This document shows, piece after piece, positions 8,226 through 17,667 of a DNA stretch of 40,955 nucleotides (its first letter is position 1; every line of letters begins with the position of its first letter). The DNA comes from Dyadobacter sp. CY261 (lineage in GTDB: Bacteria; Bacteroidota; Bacteroidia; Cytophagales; Spirosomataceae). The stretch lies in assembly GCF_021440085.1 (NCBI RefSeq), contig NZ_JAKCPW010000025.1, positions 1 through 40,955 of the forward strand, written 5' to 3'. Below the pieces are notes generated by a model. That model had not been told where the DNA came from and made no database searches. It saw only the letters and a list, made by a program, of their open reading frames with translations. The position numbers were made by a program, and so were the translations under genes.

Positions 8226-9598
8226 TATTTACCTCTTTTCAATAGTTTTTGAGCTTCAGCAGGTGGAAGCTTCATGATATCTTCAATGGATATTCCTGTA
8301 TCATCGGCTATCATACGGGCGACTTTTGCAGCTTTGCCAACTTGCATTTTTGTAGCAGCGCCACGGGAGGCCATAGATCCAGCCTGAGCCAGTGCAGCAG
8401 CCCCTAAACCACCACCGGAAGCACCAGCAATGACAGGAATTAATCGGCTGCCAAGAGTTCTTAGAGTGTCAGTAATGATACCGCTATCGGCAGCTTTATT
8501 AATTGCCTTACGTTGTTCAGGAGTAAAACCACGCATACGCTTCTCATTCAGGGCAAGATTTCTAAAACCTGTTTTAATCGCAGTTGCTGGGTTATCTGTC
8601 ATTTCCGCACGGGCAATAATCTTTTCAATATCACGTAATTTGGCCTGAGCAGACCATAAACGACGACCTTCTTTTAGGCTCTCAAAACCTTCTTTGCCAC
8701 CAGCAATCATTGTTTCATCAGCACTATCAACGAGGTTTCTAAGCGTGTCCTGAATATCCAGCACCTTGCGGCCCTCTTTGGTTAATCGGCCAGCGTCCAT
8801 TAGATCATCAACCTTGTTACCCAGGAACTCATCAATGGCCTGCAGGTTTTGAAGGGTCAGTGGCTTATCCTGAATGATCTGGTTAAGCTCACTGATAATC
8901 TTGGTTGATGGATTATTTTTAGCCAGGGCAATGCCGATCTCATCTTTTGGCAAGATATCAGAAAGGCTTTGTGTGAATTTATTAGTGAAATTAGGTGTCA
9001 GGATACCACCAACATCATCGGCCAGCTTGTATGCTTCCGATGATTTAGCCTTAATCATATCAGAGGTAATGGATGGTTTGGATTTTAAAGAACCAGCCGC
9101 AGCACCAACAGCAGGAACAGCGGCACCAACCACACCACCAAGAATGCTGCCGAGTTTGGCACCCTCGATGCGTTCTCCGTCATTGGCTGACCCTGCACCC
9201 ACAACAGAACCGGATAGGGCACCAGTAACTGCACCCTTACCAATACGCGCTGCTGTGCTACCAGTCCGAATAAGATTGCCAACCGATTGTCCGGCTTTTG
9301 TTGTTGCACCTGCACCACCTGTTATCAGCCCACCAGCAAGGTTCGACGCGATTGACGTACCGGGGTTCTGGTCAAATTCCGCCCCTAACTGTTCTTTTGA
9401 GGACTGTCTGGCCTGATTATACAGATCGCCAAAGCTCTCGTCAACGAAAGGAGATACTGCACCAGCGGCCAGTGCGTCAGCAGCTTCATCAGCGAAACCG
9501 AAGGTTGCACCCTGCAATGCCTGATCGAAAACAGTACGGCCAATGCCAACCTCTTTTTGTGGTTGCTCACTGACCGCAAACTTCTCCCAAGGCTTCAT
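8225..9598 (-). CDS. Probable DNA ejection (internal virion) protein
   Basis: The 457-aa product has a Gly/Ala-rich middle (about 30-175) with amphipathic stretches, a long charged helical region and another Gly/Ala-rich hydrophobic patch near 385-410. This resembles P22 gp16/gp20-type proteins that leave the capsid with the DNA and cross the cell envelope. It is third in a row of similar genes in the position where P22-like phages keep gp7, gp20 and gp16. Detailed homology is not visible by eye, so the exact counterpart is uncertain. Confidence 0.7.
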   Translation of the reverse strand: MKPWEKFAVSEQPQKEVGIGRTVFDQALQGATFGFADEAADALAAGAVSPFVDESFGDLYNQARQSSKEQLGAEFDQNPGTSIASNLAGGLITGGAGATTKAGQSVGNLIRTGSTAARIGKGAVTGALSGSVVGAGSANDGERIEGAKLGSILGGVVGAAVPAVGAAAGSLKSKPSITSDMIKAKSSEAYKLADDVGGILTPNFTNKFTQSLSDILPKDEIGIALAKNNPSTKIISELNQIIQDKPLTLQNLQAIDEFLGNKVDDLMDAGRLTKEGRKVLDIQDTLRNLVDSADETMIAGGKEGFESLKEGRRLWSAQAKLRDIEKIIARAEMTDNPATAIKTGFRNLALNEKRMRGFTPEQRKAINKAADSGIITDTLRTLGSRLIPVIAGASGGGLGAAALAQAGSMASRGAATKMQVGKAAKVARMIADDTGISIEDIMKLPPAEAQKLLKRGK

Positions 9599-10503
9599 TA
9601 TTGAACCTTTTTCCAGTTGGATTGCTTGCCAGGATGTCCACCAGTGAACATATAGCCATCGACTAACGAACCTGGTTTAGGAGCTGATGAAGAAGAAGGG
9701 GAAGCTTGTTTTGTACCTGGTAATAACGGCATATCAGGAAGAACAGCAGCTATTGGATTGGTTGTATACTTGGAATTGATTGCACGGATTGCCGCAATGG
9801 CCGCGCGTTTGTCATCAGCCGGAACGGATGGATCAGACAGCTTTGCCGCCTGTTTACGGTATAACTCAACATCTTTATCAGATTGCGGCCCTTCCATTCG
9901 TGGGATATTAGAGATCAAACGACCTTCCAAAACACTTAATGCGGCATTGGCCTGTGTTGATTTATCGCTCTTACCAAAGATCTTCTTACCAGCAGCAACA
10001 CCTGCGCCGATTGTACTACCAGTGGCATCATTCAATAATGGATCAGCTTCATCCAGGATACTCATAACGTCATTAGCCTGAACGCCCTTTTTATTTTGGA
10101 CGGAACCAGCTTCGGCAGCTAATTGAGCCTGTTTTTCAAGACCAGCAATCTGAGGATTAGCGATAAGATCCACATTTTTAACGGCTAACTGTTTGGCACC
10201 AGCAACATCACCAGCAATAGATCCGACTGCATCACCATAACCACCCATAGCCATAGGATTACCATTAGCATCTTGAACAACACCACGGTCAAACAGCTTG
10301 GCAGATTGAACAATATCATTCAGTCGTTGCGTATCACCGGAAGCACGGGCTTTGGCAATCTCATTAGCAATTTGAACAGCCGCAGGAGTTTGACCCATTG
10401 ACCGTTGTTGCAGCATTTGGCGGCGTAAAGCATGTTCTTCCGCTTCACGGTTGAAATCCGCTACCGTCTTAGCCTTGTGAAATACGTTATAATCCATTGG
10501 CAT
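9598..10503 (-). CDS. Probable DNA ejection protein
   Basis: The 301-aa product is mostly helical with many Ala, Gln, Asp and Lys residues and a flexible Ser/Pro-rich stretch near 268-277 (QASPSSSSAPKPGS). It has no membrane helix or catalytic motif. It ends exactly where the next ejection-type gene begins (TAATG). ATG codons at 10503 and 10497 are both possible starts. By position and composition it is a gp20-like internal protein; that is an inference. Confidence 0.65.
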   Translation of the reverse strand: MPMDYNVFHKAKTVADFNREAEEHALRRQMLQQRSMGQTPAAVQIANEIAKARASGDTQRLNDIVQSAKLFDRGVVQDANGNPMAMGGYGDAVGSIAGDVAGAKQLAVKNVDLIANPQIAGLEKQAQLAAEAGSVQNKKGVQANDVMSILDEADPLLNDATGSTIGAGVAAGKKIFGKSDKSTQANAALSVLEGRLISNIPRMEGPQSDKDVELYRKQAAKLSDPSVPADDKRAAIAAIRAINSKYTTNPIAAVLPDMPLLPGTKQASPSSSSAPKPGSLVDGYMFTGGHPGKQSNWKKVQ

Positions 10504-10508
10504 TGTTA

Positions 10509-11579
10509 TTACCCAAAGACTGGTTGTTGTTTGTTGTAAATCGGTTGGCCTTTAGCGTCATAGCCAATGATCTCAGAGGCACCCGCACCGGATAAACCAG
10601 ATAACAGACCGTTTAAGACGTTGGATTGAGCCACCCCGGCATTAGCTTGGGCATTACCCACATTGTCGTACACGCCAGTCATGGCACCGGCAGCAGATTG
10701 ACCAGAGTTACCCAGGCTACCCAACTGACCATTTTGTTGCGCCCAGCGTGTGTAAGCATCGTTGTAGTACTGATTAGCCAGACCCTGACCATAGTCCTGA
10801 GAGGCTTTCAGAGCTTCACCAGAGAACATCTTGCCCTTAGCACCCAATGAGCGGTCAATGGCATTCTGACCTTGATTGAGCGAGAACTGGTAAGAAGGGT
10901 CATTCTGGTAATCACCAATATCAAAGCCAGCAGTTAGGCGATCAGACAAGCTTTGTTGAGCGTTTGCACCATTCTCCATAAACGGAGCCAAAGCAGCCTC
11001 AGATCGTTGTTGCTGAGCCAGTAAATCTTCTTCCGCTTGCTCTTGTGCTAGATAGCTATTAGCAGCACCACCGACCGTTGCGGCTGTATTCAATGCACTA
11101 CCACCACCAAGGCTTAAAGAGCTACCGATACCATTAAGGCCACGGGTTAGTGAACCCAGTGCACCTGAACCTTGCGTGGCTGGCCCCATACCGCCCGCAC
11201 CTAATCGGGAAGCATCACCGAGGCCAATTCCATCCAGTCCACCGCTTGTCAGCATACTACCGCCAGCACCGGCCAGACCACCTAAAAGAGCGCCTTTTAA
11301 TCCACCAGATCCACCACCGGAAAGCGCGCCACCAATTCCCTTTGATGCAGCACTCAGGCCAGCACCAGATAAGCCGGTCGCATTAGCGATTGTATTTGAT
11401 CCAAAACCAGCACCAACGGCACCACCAAGGCCACCCATTAAAGCACCCTTTAAGCCACCACCGGACAAAAGACCACTACCAGCGCCAATGGCACCAGCGG
11501 CTAAGGGACCGATACCAGGGATAAAACCAGCAGCAATCGGGGCAACGGTTCCAACAACTCGTCTAATAGCTCTACTCAT
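10509..11579 (-). CDS. Gly/Ala-rich DNA ejection protein, gp7-like
   Basis: The 356-aa product starts with a long Gly/Ala/Leu-rich region (about 8-175), containing two related blocks around GGLKGALMGG and GGLKGALLGG. It continues with an ordered helical segment (LAQQQRSEAALAPFMENG, then AIDRSLGAKGKMFSGEAL) that I know from small virion proteins of short-tailed phages. Such proteins are ejected with the genome and may insert in membranes. Its start overlaps the GNAT gene stop by eight bases. The strong Gly bias produces proline-rich reading frames on the other strand, which are shadows. Confidence 0.75.
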   Translation of the reverse strand: MSRAIRRVVGTVAPIAAGFIPGIGPLAAGAIGAGSGLLSGGGLKGALMGGLGGAVGAGFGSNTIANATGLSGAGLSAASKGIGGALSGGGSGGLKGALLGGLAGAGGSMLTSGGLDGIGLGDASRLGAGGMGPATQGSGALGSLTRGLNGIGSSLSLGGGSALNTAATVGGAANSYLAQEQAEEDLLAQQQRSEAALAPFMENGANAQQSLSDRLTAGFDIGDYQNDPSYQFSLNQGQNAIDRSLGAKGKMFSGEALKASQDYGQGLANQYYNDAYTRWAQQNGQLGSLGNSGQSAAGAMTGVYDNVGNAQANAGVAQSNVLNGLLSGLSGAGASEIIGYDAKGQPIYNKQQPVFG

Positions 11580-12009
11580 TCTTCATACTCCATACTGTGT
11601 GTTCCGGCGCATATCCAAAACGGCGCAGGAGATTACCAATTCTTTCATTTTTGACCGCATAGCTGATTTCATTCACACCCATGCTAAAAAGCCTTTTTTG
11701 TGCATAAGCGAACATTTCACGACCAATCTTGCCGCGATATTCTTTATCCAGGTAAAGAGCTGTGTTCGATGCCTCGATCAAATGCTTATGGTTCGGATTT
11801 CCACCAATCGTAAAGACGGAGTAACCAACCAAATAGCCATCATCCTTAATTACCACCGCGAAGCATTGGCCAGCCATGCTAGATGCCATGTAATAATTCC
11901 AGTCAACATTAGCGTCGCCATAATATTCAACCTCTTGCTCATGGGATGTGACCTTTTCAGCTATTTGAAGCATCACATCATGGAAAGGAATAAAATCAAA
12001 TTCGATCAT
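11572..12009 (-). CDS. GNAT-type acetyltransferase-like protein in the virion operon
   Basis: The 145-aa product has a GNAT layout: central strands, the acetyl-CoA loop YRGKIGREMFAYAQKRL at about 91-107, and a C-terminal FGYAPEHTVW strand. These proteins transfer acetyl groups from acetyl-CoA, but the substrate is unknown. It lies between neck and ejection genes, roughly where P22 has its gp14 chaperone, and overlaps both neighbours by a few bases, so it is made with structural proteins. It could acetylate a virion component or serve a structural role without catalysis. Confidence 0.75.
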   Translation of the reverse strand: MIEFDFIPFHDVMLQIAEKVTSHEQEVEYYGDANVDWNYYMASSMAGQCFAVVIKDDGYLVGYSVFTIGGNPNHKHLIEASNTALYLDKEYRGKIGREMFAYAQKRLFSMGVNEISYAVKNERIGNLLRRFGYAPEHTVWSMKNE

Positions 12010-12449
12010 ACGGCTTCCACCAATCCAACAATGGTTAATGGAACCGTAACGGCAGACCAGCCAGCCGGGTAAATACGGTTTGTATCAACATCAAACTGAC
12101 CGACATTACCGCCCAAGAGGCCAGAAACAATCATGTTGGCACCACTGGCCTGAGCTTTTAATGGGAAGTTATCAATGTAAGTTGTACCAGCGGTCGAGCT
12201 TGTAGACTGGCCAGGTGTAGGCGTGATCGTAACGGAATAATATGCAATCTTGCTCGATAATTGATAAAACTTGCCCGTGATCGTAGGCGGCGCTGTCTGG
12301 GTCAGATTGACGAAATTAGGTGTCCAGTTCTGTCCCTGGTCGCCAGTATAGATATTATTGAAAAATAAGATCCACGGCAGAGATGGTAACTGACCTTCCA
12401 GATCCTCTAAAATAGGCTGCGTGATCGGAGGGGCTGAGAGCTTCGTCAT
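12006..12449 (-). CDS. Virion protein of the neck/tail region, unknown
   Basis: The 147-aa product is rich in Thr, Pro, Gly and Asn with short strands and no charge clusters, like small phage neck or tail components. It is translationally coupled to both the gp10-like gene (overlap of four bases) and the GNAT gene. I do not recognise a named family. It may complete the tail hub after gp4 and gp10; a needle (gp26) role is unlikely because it lacks a long coiled coil. Confidence 0.65.
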   Translation of the reverse strand: MTKLSAPPITQPILEDLEGQLPSLPWILFFNNIYTGDQGQNWTPNFVNLTQTAPPTITGKFYQLSSKIAYYSVTITPTPGQSTSSTAGTTYIDNFPLKAQASGANMIVSGLLGGNVGQFDVDTNRIYPAGWSAVTVPLTIVGLVEAV

Positions 12450-13846
12450 TCGAGCCAGCTCCCTGTAATCGTAACCTTGACAGGATCAGTAATGCGGATT
12501 TTAAAGGTCATTTGCTGGGCAATACCTAGTCGTCTGAACGATACTTTTGTCAGATACTGGCCAACCTTCCCAAGGGATGTTGTGAACCAATTCGACCACG
12601 TTCTTGCGCTATCACGACTAAGCTGCAACATAATCACCGGATCAACGCCCTGCCCACTTTGGAGGCCAACGCCTGTCTCACAGCCGATTACCAGAGTATT
12701 ATACCTTATTCTTTTCAATTCATCAAGTAGATGTGTGTAGGTTCTCTCACGGCATAATGGCTCACCATCATCACTGTAATAATCGAGTGATTGCTCGTAA
12801 ATCTTGCCATCGACACGGCTACCGACTAGGTGCTTATTGAAAGCAAACATATAGCAACAGCCCAAATGCTGCTCAAACAAACCCTGTTCATTCAGGTAAG
12901 CCCGTTCATGCCAGAGCTGGGTTGTCAGGTCATAGACAAGAGACGTTTCAAGGCTGCCACCTGTAATCACATAGAAGAAATGACCATCTTCCTGATAAGT
13001 ATAAGCCCTTAATTGAGTGTAATCCGTAACAGATTGCAGCTTGATCTCAATGGGCGTGGTCGAAATACGCTTAGGTGTAAAGCCGTTGGCCCGGTAGACG
13101 ATACCAACACCGTTCTTGTCCTGTCCTACCCAAACAATCGAGTTATCAATGGCAACTGCCGTATGGGGCGACATGATACCGACTTCCATCTTGGCACCAG
13201 AAATACGCTCAAATGGGAAGGCTGATGCACCTGTATTGGTGTAAACCTCAGAAGTACGGGCACCCAAGAGCCAGAGCTGGCCAAGAGCTGTTTGGACACG
13301 TAGCAGGTCATCCGGAGAGCTTTCAGCCGTGGCAAAGTCAAGCGCACCCCAATTCAAACCGTCATACAGGGCAGAGATGTAGAACTGACCGCTATTGTTC
13401 TTATTCCCAATGAAATAACCATCTAAAAAGGTAATCGTTGCAATCTTTGGCAAATCCGGATCAGTAACCTTGGCAAAGGCATTTGTCGCATAGGTCAGGA
13501 TATAGATTGACCGGCCATCACAAATAGCCAACTGAAAGCCGTTTTCTTCGATGGAGACAATGCCGGCGTTAAAATCGAGGGTTCCACGGTCAGTTCCTGT
13601 ACCATCACCATTAAGCTCGTAAAGCTTGGCACCACTGACAAAGAACGCACGGCCATTGGCAGCCGCGAACTCGCCACGGATCGGGCCAGATCCTACATTA
13701 CCAAACAGTTTTAACCCTGGTGTGCTGTATAGTGAAACCTTCTCACTGGTGTACTCGTCAGGCACAGGAAAAAGGTTGACGGAACGTTGTGCGTCAAACG
13801 GCAAGGATCTTTGCTGGTAAGATGGTCCGGCTAACTGGATTTTCAT
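12446..13846 (-). CDS. P22 gp10-like packaged-DNA stabilisation (tail hub) protein
   Basis: In P22, gp10 forms the hub that closes the portal after packaging and holds the tailspikes. This 466-aa protein has the family opening (GPSYQQRSLPFDAQRSVNLF), then repeated beta blades with ISALYDGLNW and IVWVGQDKNGVG. The start at 13846 overlaps the gp4-like stop in ATGA; a longer start at 13864 is possible but less likely. Gene order gp4-gp10 matches P22-like phages. Confidence 0.87.
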   Translation of the reverse strand: MKIQLAGPSYQQRSLPFDAQRSVNLFPVPDEYTSEKVSLYSTPGLKLFGNVGSGPIRGEFAAANGRAFFVSGAKLYELNGDGTGTDRGTLDFNAGIVSIEENGFQLAICDGRSIYILTYATNAFAKVTDPDLPKIATITFLDGYFIGNKNNSGQFYISALYDGLNWGALDFATAESSPDDLLRVQTALGQLWLLGARTSEVYTNTGASAFPFERISGAKMEVGIMSPHTAVAIDNSIVWVGQDKNGVGIVYRANGFTPKRISTTPIEIKLQSVTDYTQLRAYTYQEDGHFFYVITGGSLETSLVYDLTTQLWHERAYLNEQGLFEQHLGCCYMFAFNKHLVGSRVDGKIYEQSLDYYSDDGEPLCRERTYTHLLDELKRIRYNTLVIGCETGVGLQSGQGVDPVIMLQLSRDSARTWSNWFTTSLGKVGQYLTKVSFRRLGIAQQMTFKIRITDPVKVTITGSWLE

Positions 13847-14535
13847 TGATAGTAGCCACTCCAAATATTGAAGCCCTGGCCAACATTGTACGGACTGTCC
13901 ATGCTACGCGCCTTTGTAACAGCACGAGCAACCAAGGCTTTGGCATCACGGGCAAGCTCTAACAGCTCAGGGGATACCTGTTGGCCGTAATCAGGGGCTA
14001 ATTCGATAGCCAGGTTATAGATAATCATACGCTCCCAACCAGGCGGCAGATCAACTTCATCATCCAGCTCAAATTGGGTTAATGAGGCTTCCATCAAGAG
14101 GGTTAATTTATCGGCGGCGGCAGGGATAGGCCATAAACGGATCGTGCCAACCGGATAATTGTTATCGTAGTTCAGCATGGTTGGAACGCCTTGCTGGTTT
14201 GGGAGCGACTGGCTTTCTATAAATATCTCGTCAGAGACAATATTGATCGGAGAAAACACATCACCCGTAGAACTCATGGCATCGAGGATCTGGATCGGGC
14301 GCGGTGTGTTAAAGTTCTGGCCTGTGCCGATTGTATAAGCCCCTTGACCGGCCACCAGATTGAAGGTTTGCCGGTTACGGACATAGATCATCAGGCTTTC
14401 ATTCGACCATGACAGCAATAGGGCATTTAACTGGTCGAGTGCATCATTTGTCTCATCAGCTTCCGGCTCCTGGTTACGTGTGATAACCCCGAGCTTTTGC
14501 ATGGATTTCTTGATTATGTTACGTGCAGTAGCCAT
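13843..14535 (-). CDS. P22 gp4-like portal-tail adaptor
   Basis: The 230-aa protein begins MATARNIIKKSMQKLG and continues with EADETNDALDQLNALLLSW, a helical bundle seen in P22 gp4-like head-completion proteins. Later parts have the family's TIRLWPIP and ERMIIYNLAIELAPDYG. gp4 binds the portal ring after DNA packaging and recruits gp10. P22 gp4 also has lytic activity on peptidoglycan, but no catalytic residues can be assigned here. It lies directly before the gp10-like gene. Confidence 0.88.
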   Translation of the reverse strand: MATARNIIKKSMQKLGVITRNQEPEADETNDALDQLNALLLSWSNESLMIYVRNRQTFNLVAGQGAYTIGTGQNFNTPRPIQILDAMSSTGDVFSPINIVSDEIFIESQSLPNQQGVPTMLNYDNNYPVGTIRLWPIPAAADKLTLLMEASLTQFELDDEVDLPPGWERMIIYNLAIELAPDYGQQVSPELLELARDAKALVARAVTKARSMDSPYNVGQGFNIWSGYYQ

Positions 14536-14536
14536 T

Positions 14537-14806
14537 TTATGCCCATATTCTTACAGGATGTTCAGGAAAAACTTCATAAGACACAAAATTGTCTGGTAGA
14601 TCCCCCAGCCAATTCACATGCCACCCATCCAGAGTGATAGCTGGTTCTATAATTATCTCACCATTATACTTTGCGGGGATAGTAATTTGGCCAATAACGT
14701 CAATTGAATAGCCCTCACCACTACAAATAATACCTTCTTCATTTTTATAAGGCGTAAGAGCTTTATCCATTACCTGTTTTGTGGGGAAGCGGATGTAATG
14801 GCTCAT
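14537..14806 (-). CDS. Small virion-region protein, unknown
   Basis: The 89-aa product contains short strands and several aromatic residues (GWHVNWLGDLPDNF). It overlaps the upstream gene by four bases and ends two bases before the gp4-like gene. Small proteins of this kind occur in this position in short-tailed phages, but I do not know a function. No membrane segment or zinc site is visible. Confidence 0.7.
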   Translation of the reverse strand: MSHYIRFPTKQVMDKALTPYKNEEGIICSGEGYSIDVIGQITIPAKYNGEIIIEPAITLDGWHVNWLGDLPDNFVSYEVFPEHPVRIWA

Positions 14807-16095
14807 GATGTTATGCTCATTAATTCGGAGTTAGAGCGCTGATATGGCCAATAGGCGAATTTGCGTATCCATATATTGGCATTCGCGCCACCACTTATAT
14901 CAAATCCCAAGGTAACTCTCGCCACATTTGGCGGTGTTCCGTTGCTATCTACAACAGGAGTAGATCCGTTACGACTTCCGGCAAAATTGTTTAAACCATA
15001 AACATAACCCACCTTATACGTCGTCAACGTATTCACAGGCGTTGCGGTTATTGCAGCGACTGTCGCAGCAGCGGTAGCTGTCGCGGTCAAGGTTTGACCT
15101 GTACCAAGGTTAAGGAGGCGCATAACATGCCTGTTACTTGCAGTATTATCATCAAATCCAATAAGGGCAACGTGTGGACTTTGTGTTACACACGGATCAA
15201 ATGTCTTCCCTTCAATCAGGATAGTGCCCTCGCTTTGATTATACCACGAGGAAATAGAGCTGCTTAATGCAATGTCCGCAGCTCTAATCACTTGAGAAGC
15301 GCCAGTCACAATCACTGATGTTGGGCAGGTTCCAACTTCTAACTGAGTATTGCCCATATACCAGTTGGCATTCGACAAGCGGAGGGTCGAGTTGTCTGCG
15401 TTAGACGAGATAATATAAGACCGGGCTGTCGTGTCAGAACCGTTTAAAATACCAGTAATGGAAATGCGGTATATGCCCGTTGCACTACAATACACGACGG
15501 AAGACGCTATTAGGGTTCCTGCACCCATCACAGAGGTTGTACCCCATGCCCCTGTGTCGAGATTAAACCATCCTCTAAATCCGTCTGCCCCACTAATCGA
15601 GCTGACCTGTATGCGCAGCCAGGAACCAGTAGTAGATTTTTTCACGTCAGCAGAAATAGTGAGAATTGCCCCTGCGCCAATTGTAACATCCTGTTGGACA
15701 AAAGCTGTACCGAGGTTTCCAATCTGGATTAAATCCATATCCTGAAGGCCACTAGCACCAATTCCCGCAGCTGTTGTAATGGTTGTGTCGGGTTTAGACC
15801 AGATAGCGTCATTAAAGTTATTGGACTGTAGGAACAGATTAGTCTTCTGCTGCTCCATCAGATAACCTTCAGGAGCCAATGTATTTGGATTGTAATCAAG
15901 ACGTGGTTCATTTACGGCGGCTGTGACACGCAATCCAGAGGAATTGTAATACGTAGCTGTAGTGGAACGTGTCATCGGAATAGGTGAGCCAATCAGAGGT
16001 GACAGACTATTTGTGAAATCATAAGCCAGGGATGAGCCAGGGAATGTCCCGGCCATTTGAGCTTGCCAAAAAGCTAGTTTTGACTTATGAAGCAT
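14803..16095 (-). CDS. Head- or tail-decorating protein with lectin-like domains
   Basis: The 430-aa product has an N-terminal segment (AYDFTNSLSP, TATYYNSSGL) and a module with TNLFLQSNNFNDAIW at about 85-100, which I know from phage proteins with a carbohydrate-binding-like beta sandwich. A second beta sandwich follows near 275-420, with ASRNGSTPVVDSNGTP, in the style of LamG/concanavalin folds. It is probably exposed on the virion and binds sugars. It lies between the coat/small decoration genes and the neck genes, a common place for head fibres. Confidence 0.7.
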   Translation of the reverse strand: MLHKSKLAFWQAQMAGTFPGSSLAYDFTNSLSPLIGSPIPMTRSTTATYYNSSGLRVTAAVNEPRLDYNPNTLAPEGYLMEQQKTNLFLQSNNFNDAIWSKPDTTITTAAGIGASGLQDMDLIQIGNLGTAFVQQDVTIGAGAILTISADVKKSTTGSWLRIQVSSISGADGFRGWFNLDTGAWGTTSVMGAGTLIASSVVYCSATGIYRISITGILNGSDTTARSYIISSNADNSTLRLSNANWYMGNTQLEVGTCPTSVIVTGASQVIRAADIALSSSISSWYNQSEGTILIEGKTFDPCVTQSPHVALIGFDDNTASNRHVMRLLNLGTGQTLTATATAAATVAAITATPVNTLTTYKVGYVYGLNNFAGSRNGSTPVVDSNGTPPNVARVTLGFDISGGANANIWIRKFAYWPYQRSNSELMSITS

Positions 16096-16098
16096 GAA

Positions 16099-16368
16099 TT
16101 AATTCCAGAATACTGTAATAGACGGGGCACCCGAACAGGCTATATAACAGCCGTTTTTTAGCATGGCAGGAAATGCGTAATTAACGCCGGTAACTGGCGT
16201 AAAGGCGCTAACCACTACTGTACCAGCCGCACTTGTTCCGTCATAGATTGTCACCGTACCAACCGAAGACGCGCAAAAGATACCGCCTAAACGGACGGGA
16301 TCAGCGCTAATCAACGTATTGGCATTAATGACGGTATATTTAAAAAGTTCATTGTCATTGCTTGACAT
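16099..16368 (-). CDS. Small beta-rich virion protein, possible head decoration or fibre base
   Basis: The 89-aa protein is composed of short beta strands with VTIYDGTSAAGTVV and a C-terminal APSITVFWN, a pattern often seen in small phage structural proteins downstream of coat genes. It is three bases from the next gene and is separated from the coat gene by a terminator hairpin. Copy number and role are unknown. Confidence 0.65.
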   Translation of the reverse strand: MSSNDNELFKYTVINANTLISADPVRLGGIFCASSVGTVTIYDGTSAAGTVVVSAFTPVTGVNYAFPAMLKNGCYIACSGAPSITVFWN

Positions 16369-16387
16369 GATAAATCTCCAAAGTGAG

Positions 16388-16411
16388 AAGAAAGGGCGGG
16401 GTTAGCCGCCC
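16388..16411 (-). terminator. Intrinsic terminator after the coat gene
   Basis: Read on the - strand, a GC-rich stem (GGGCGG paired with CCGCCC, loop of six) is followed by TTTCTT. It sits just after the coat stop codon. The T-run is imperfect, so it probably allows partial read-through and lowers expression of neck and tail genes compared with coat. Confidence 0.7.
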
Positions 16412-16421
16412 CCTCAATAGT

Positions 16422-17654
16422 TTACGAGAAGATACGGGTTGCCCACTCTGGACGTACAGCTGCGAAGCCGTACAGAACATCCAGACGCATAACCATCTTA
16501 TCGGTCAACGGCAGGTAGTCACGGATCACACGAACGGTGATACCATCGACTGTTTCCTGAGCAATCATATCCAGACCATCAGGCTTGACCAGTGGCACGG
16601 ATGCGAAGCGGAAGGCAGACTTGTGGAAGGTTACGTTGTTGGTGTAACCAGTAGAAGCAGCACCGACCAATGTCACAGCAGCACCAGGAGCAGGCAGAGC
16701 ACTAATGTTCTGCAATGTCAGAGATGTAGCTGAGTAGAACGCAGGGCTAACCTGTACAGCGGTGTAAGCACCAGCAGCAGCCGTGTTATTAGCACGAACA
16801 ACAAACTGTTGGAGCTGGTTTGTCACAACCTTAGTGATTGGGTGTACCTGGAAGACGTTAGCGATAGTAAACACGTCACCAACAACCAGCGTCTGAGTAC
16901 CTGTACCAGTCAGGTTGATTGTGCTTGCACCTTCAGTTGGTGCGCCCGTTACTGTAATGGCACCGGTTGCAGTACCACGGGTGTGGACTGGCAGCAGGTT
17001 GTTTTCCAGGAACGTGTAGCCATCGGATTCACCCATATAACCACGTTTGTACTGCTTGCTGATTTCTTCCGAGGATTGGAACAAACCCTTACGAGCATTA
17101 ACGGCAGAACGCATGGCGCTGGATTCCAGTAATGCTTTCAGTTCGTTATCGCTTGGGACAAGGTTTTTCATCAGCTTCTCACGGTTGGAGAGCATCAGAT
17201 CGGTGTCGTACAGGGTTGAGCCAGGTGTACCGGTGGTATTGTAAACGCTGTTCTTAACATCTTGCAGAACTTCGCTTTCAATACCCTGAGCCAAACCAGA
17301 CATGGCAGGTTCAAGGATACGCTTAGCCCATGACTTCAAGCCAAGATCGGTGGCGATCTCAGCAGATGACAGGTTGACAGCTACGTTACGCTGACGATTA
17401 AGTACCAGTGGTACTTTTTCTTCGACAACATCCTGGATCTGAGCAGTGATATCAGCGCCAGAGTTCATCTTAAAGCGGGCAGGCTTATTGATGTTGATGG
17501 TGTCACCAGGGTTATAACCATTGACCTGAGAGAAACTTTCGTCCGACTCCTTATCAATGGATTTGATGAATTGCATATTATCTGCAAGCATCTTTGCGGC
17601 CATCTTCGAGATGATGGTGCCCGCAGCTTTTACGGTTTGAATGTTATTAGGCAT
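16422..17654 (-). CDS. P22-like major coat protein
   Basis: The 410-aa protein carries the P22 gp5-type start (MPNNIQTVKAAGTIISKMA), the early segment PGDTININKPARFK, and a helical backbone with LNRQRNVAVNLSSAE. A Gly/Thr/Ala-rich insertion at about 230-330 corresponds to the variable insertion domain of P22-like coats. It has the HK97 fold by family. A strong ribosome-binding site (AAGGAG) precedes the ATG, and a terminator follows, in keeping with high expression. It is followed by neck genes and preceded by scaffold and portal. Confidence 0.92.
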   Translation of the reverse strand: MPNNIQTVKAAGTIISKMAAKMLADNMQFIKSIDKESDESFSQVNGYNPGDTININKPARFKMNSGADITAQIQDVVEEKVPLVLNRQRNVAVNLSSAEIATDLGLKSWAKRILEPAMSGLAQGIESEVLQDVKNSVYNTTGTPGSTLYDTDLMLSNREKLMKNLVPSDNELKALLESSAMRSAVNARKGLFQSSEEISKQYKRGYMGESDGYTFLENNLLPVHTRGTATGAITVTGAPTEGASTINLTGTGTQTLVVGDVFTIANVFQVHPITKVVTNQLQQFVVRANNTAAAGAYTAVQVSPAFYSATSLTLQNISALPAPGAAVTLVGAASTGYTNNVTFHKSAFRFASVPLVKPDGLDMIAQETVDGITVRVIRDYLPLTDKMVMRLDVLYGFAAVRPEWATRIFS

Positions 17655-17667
17655 TCTTACTTACTCC

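Noticed and set aside
8874..9416. 180-aa frame on +
   Set aside because: Pro/Ala-rich shadow of the ejection-type gene on -, with no ribosome-binding site or domain.
11176..12072. 298-aa proline-rich frame on +
   Set aside because: It is the complement of the Gly/Ala-rich ejection gene and of the GNAT gene; composition is that of a shadow frame.
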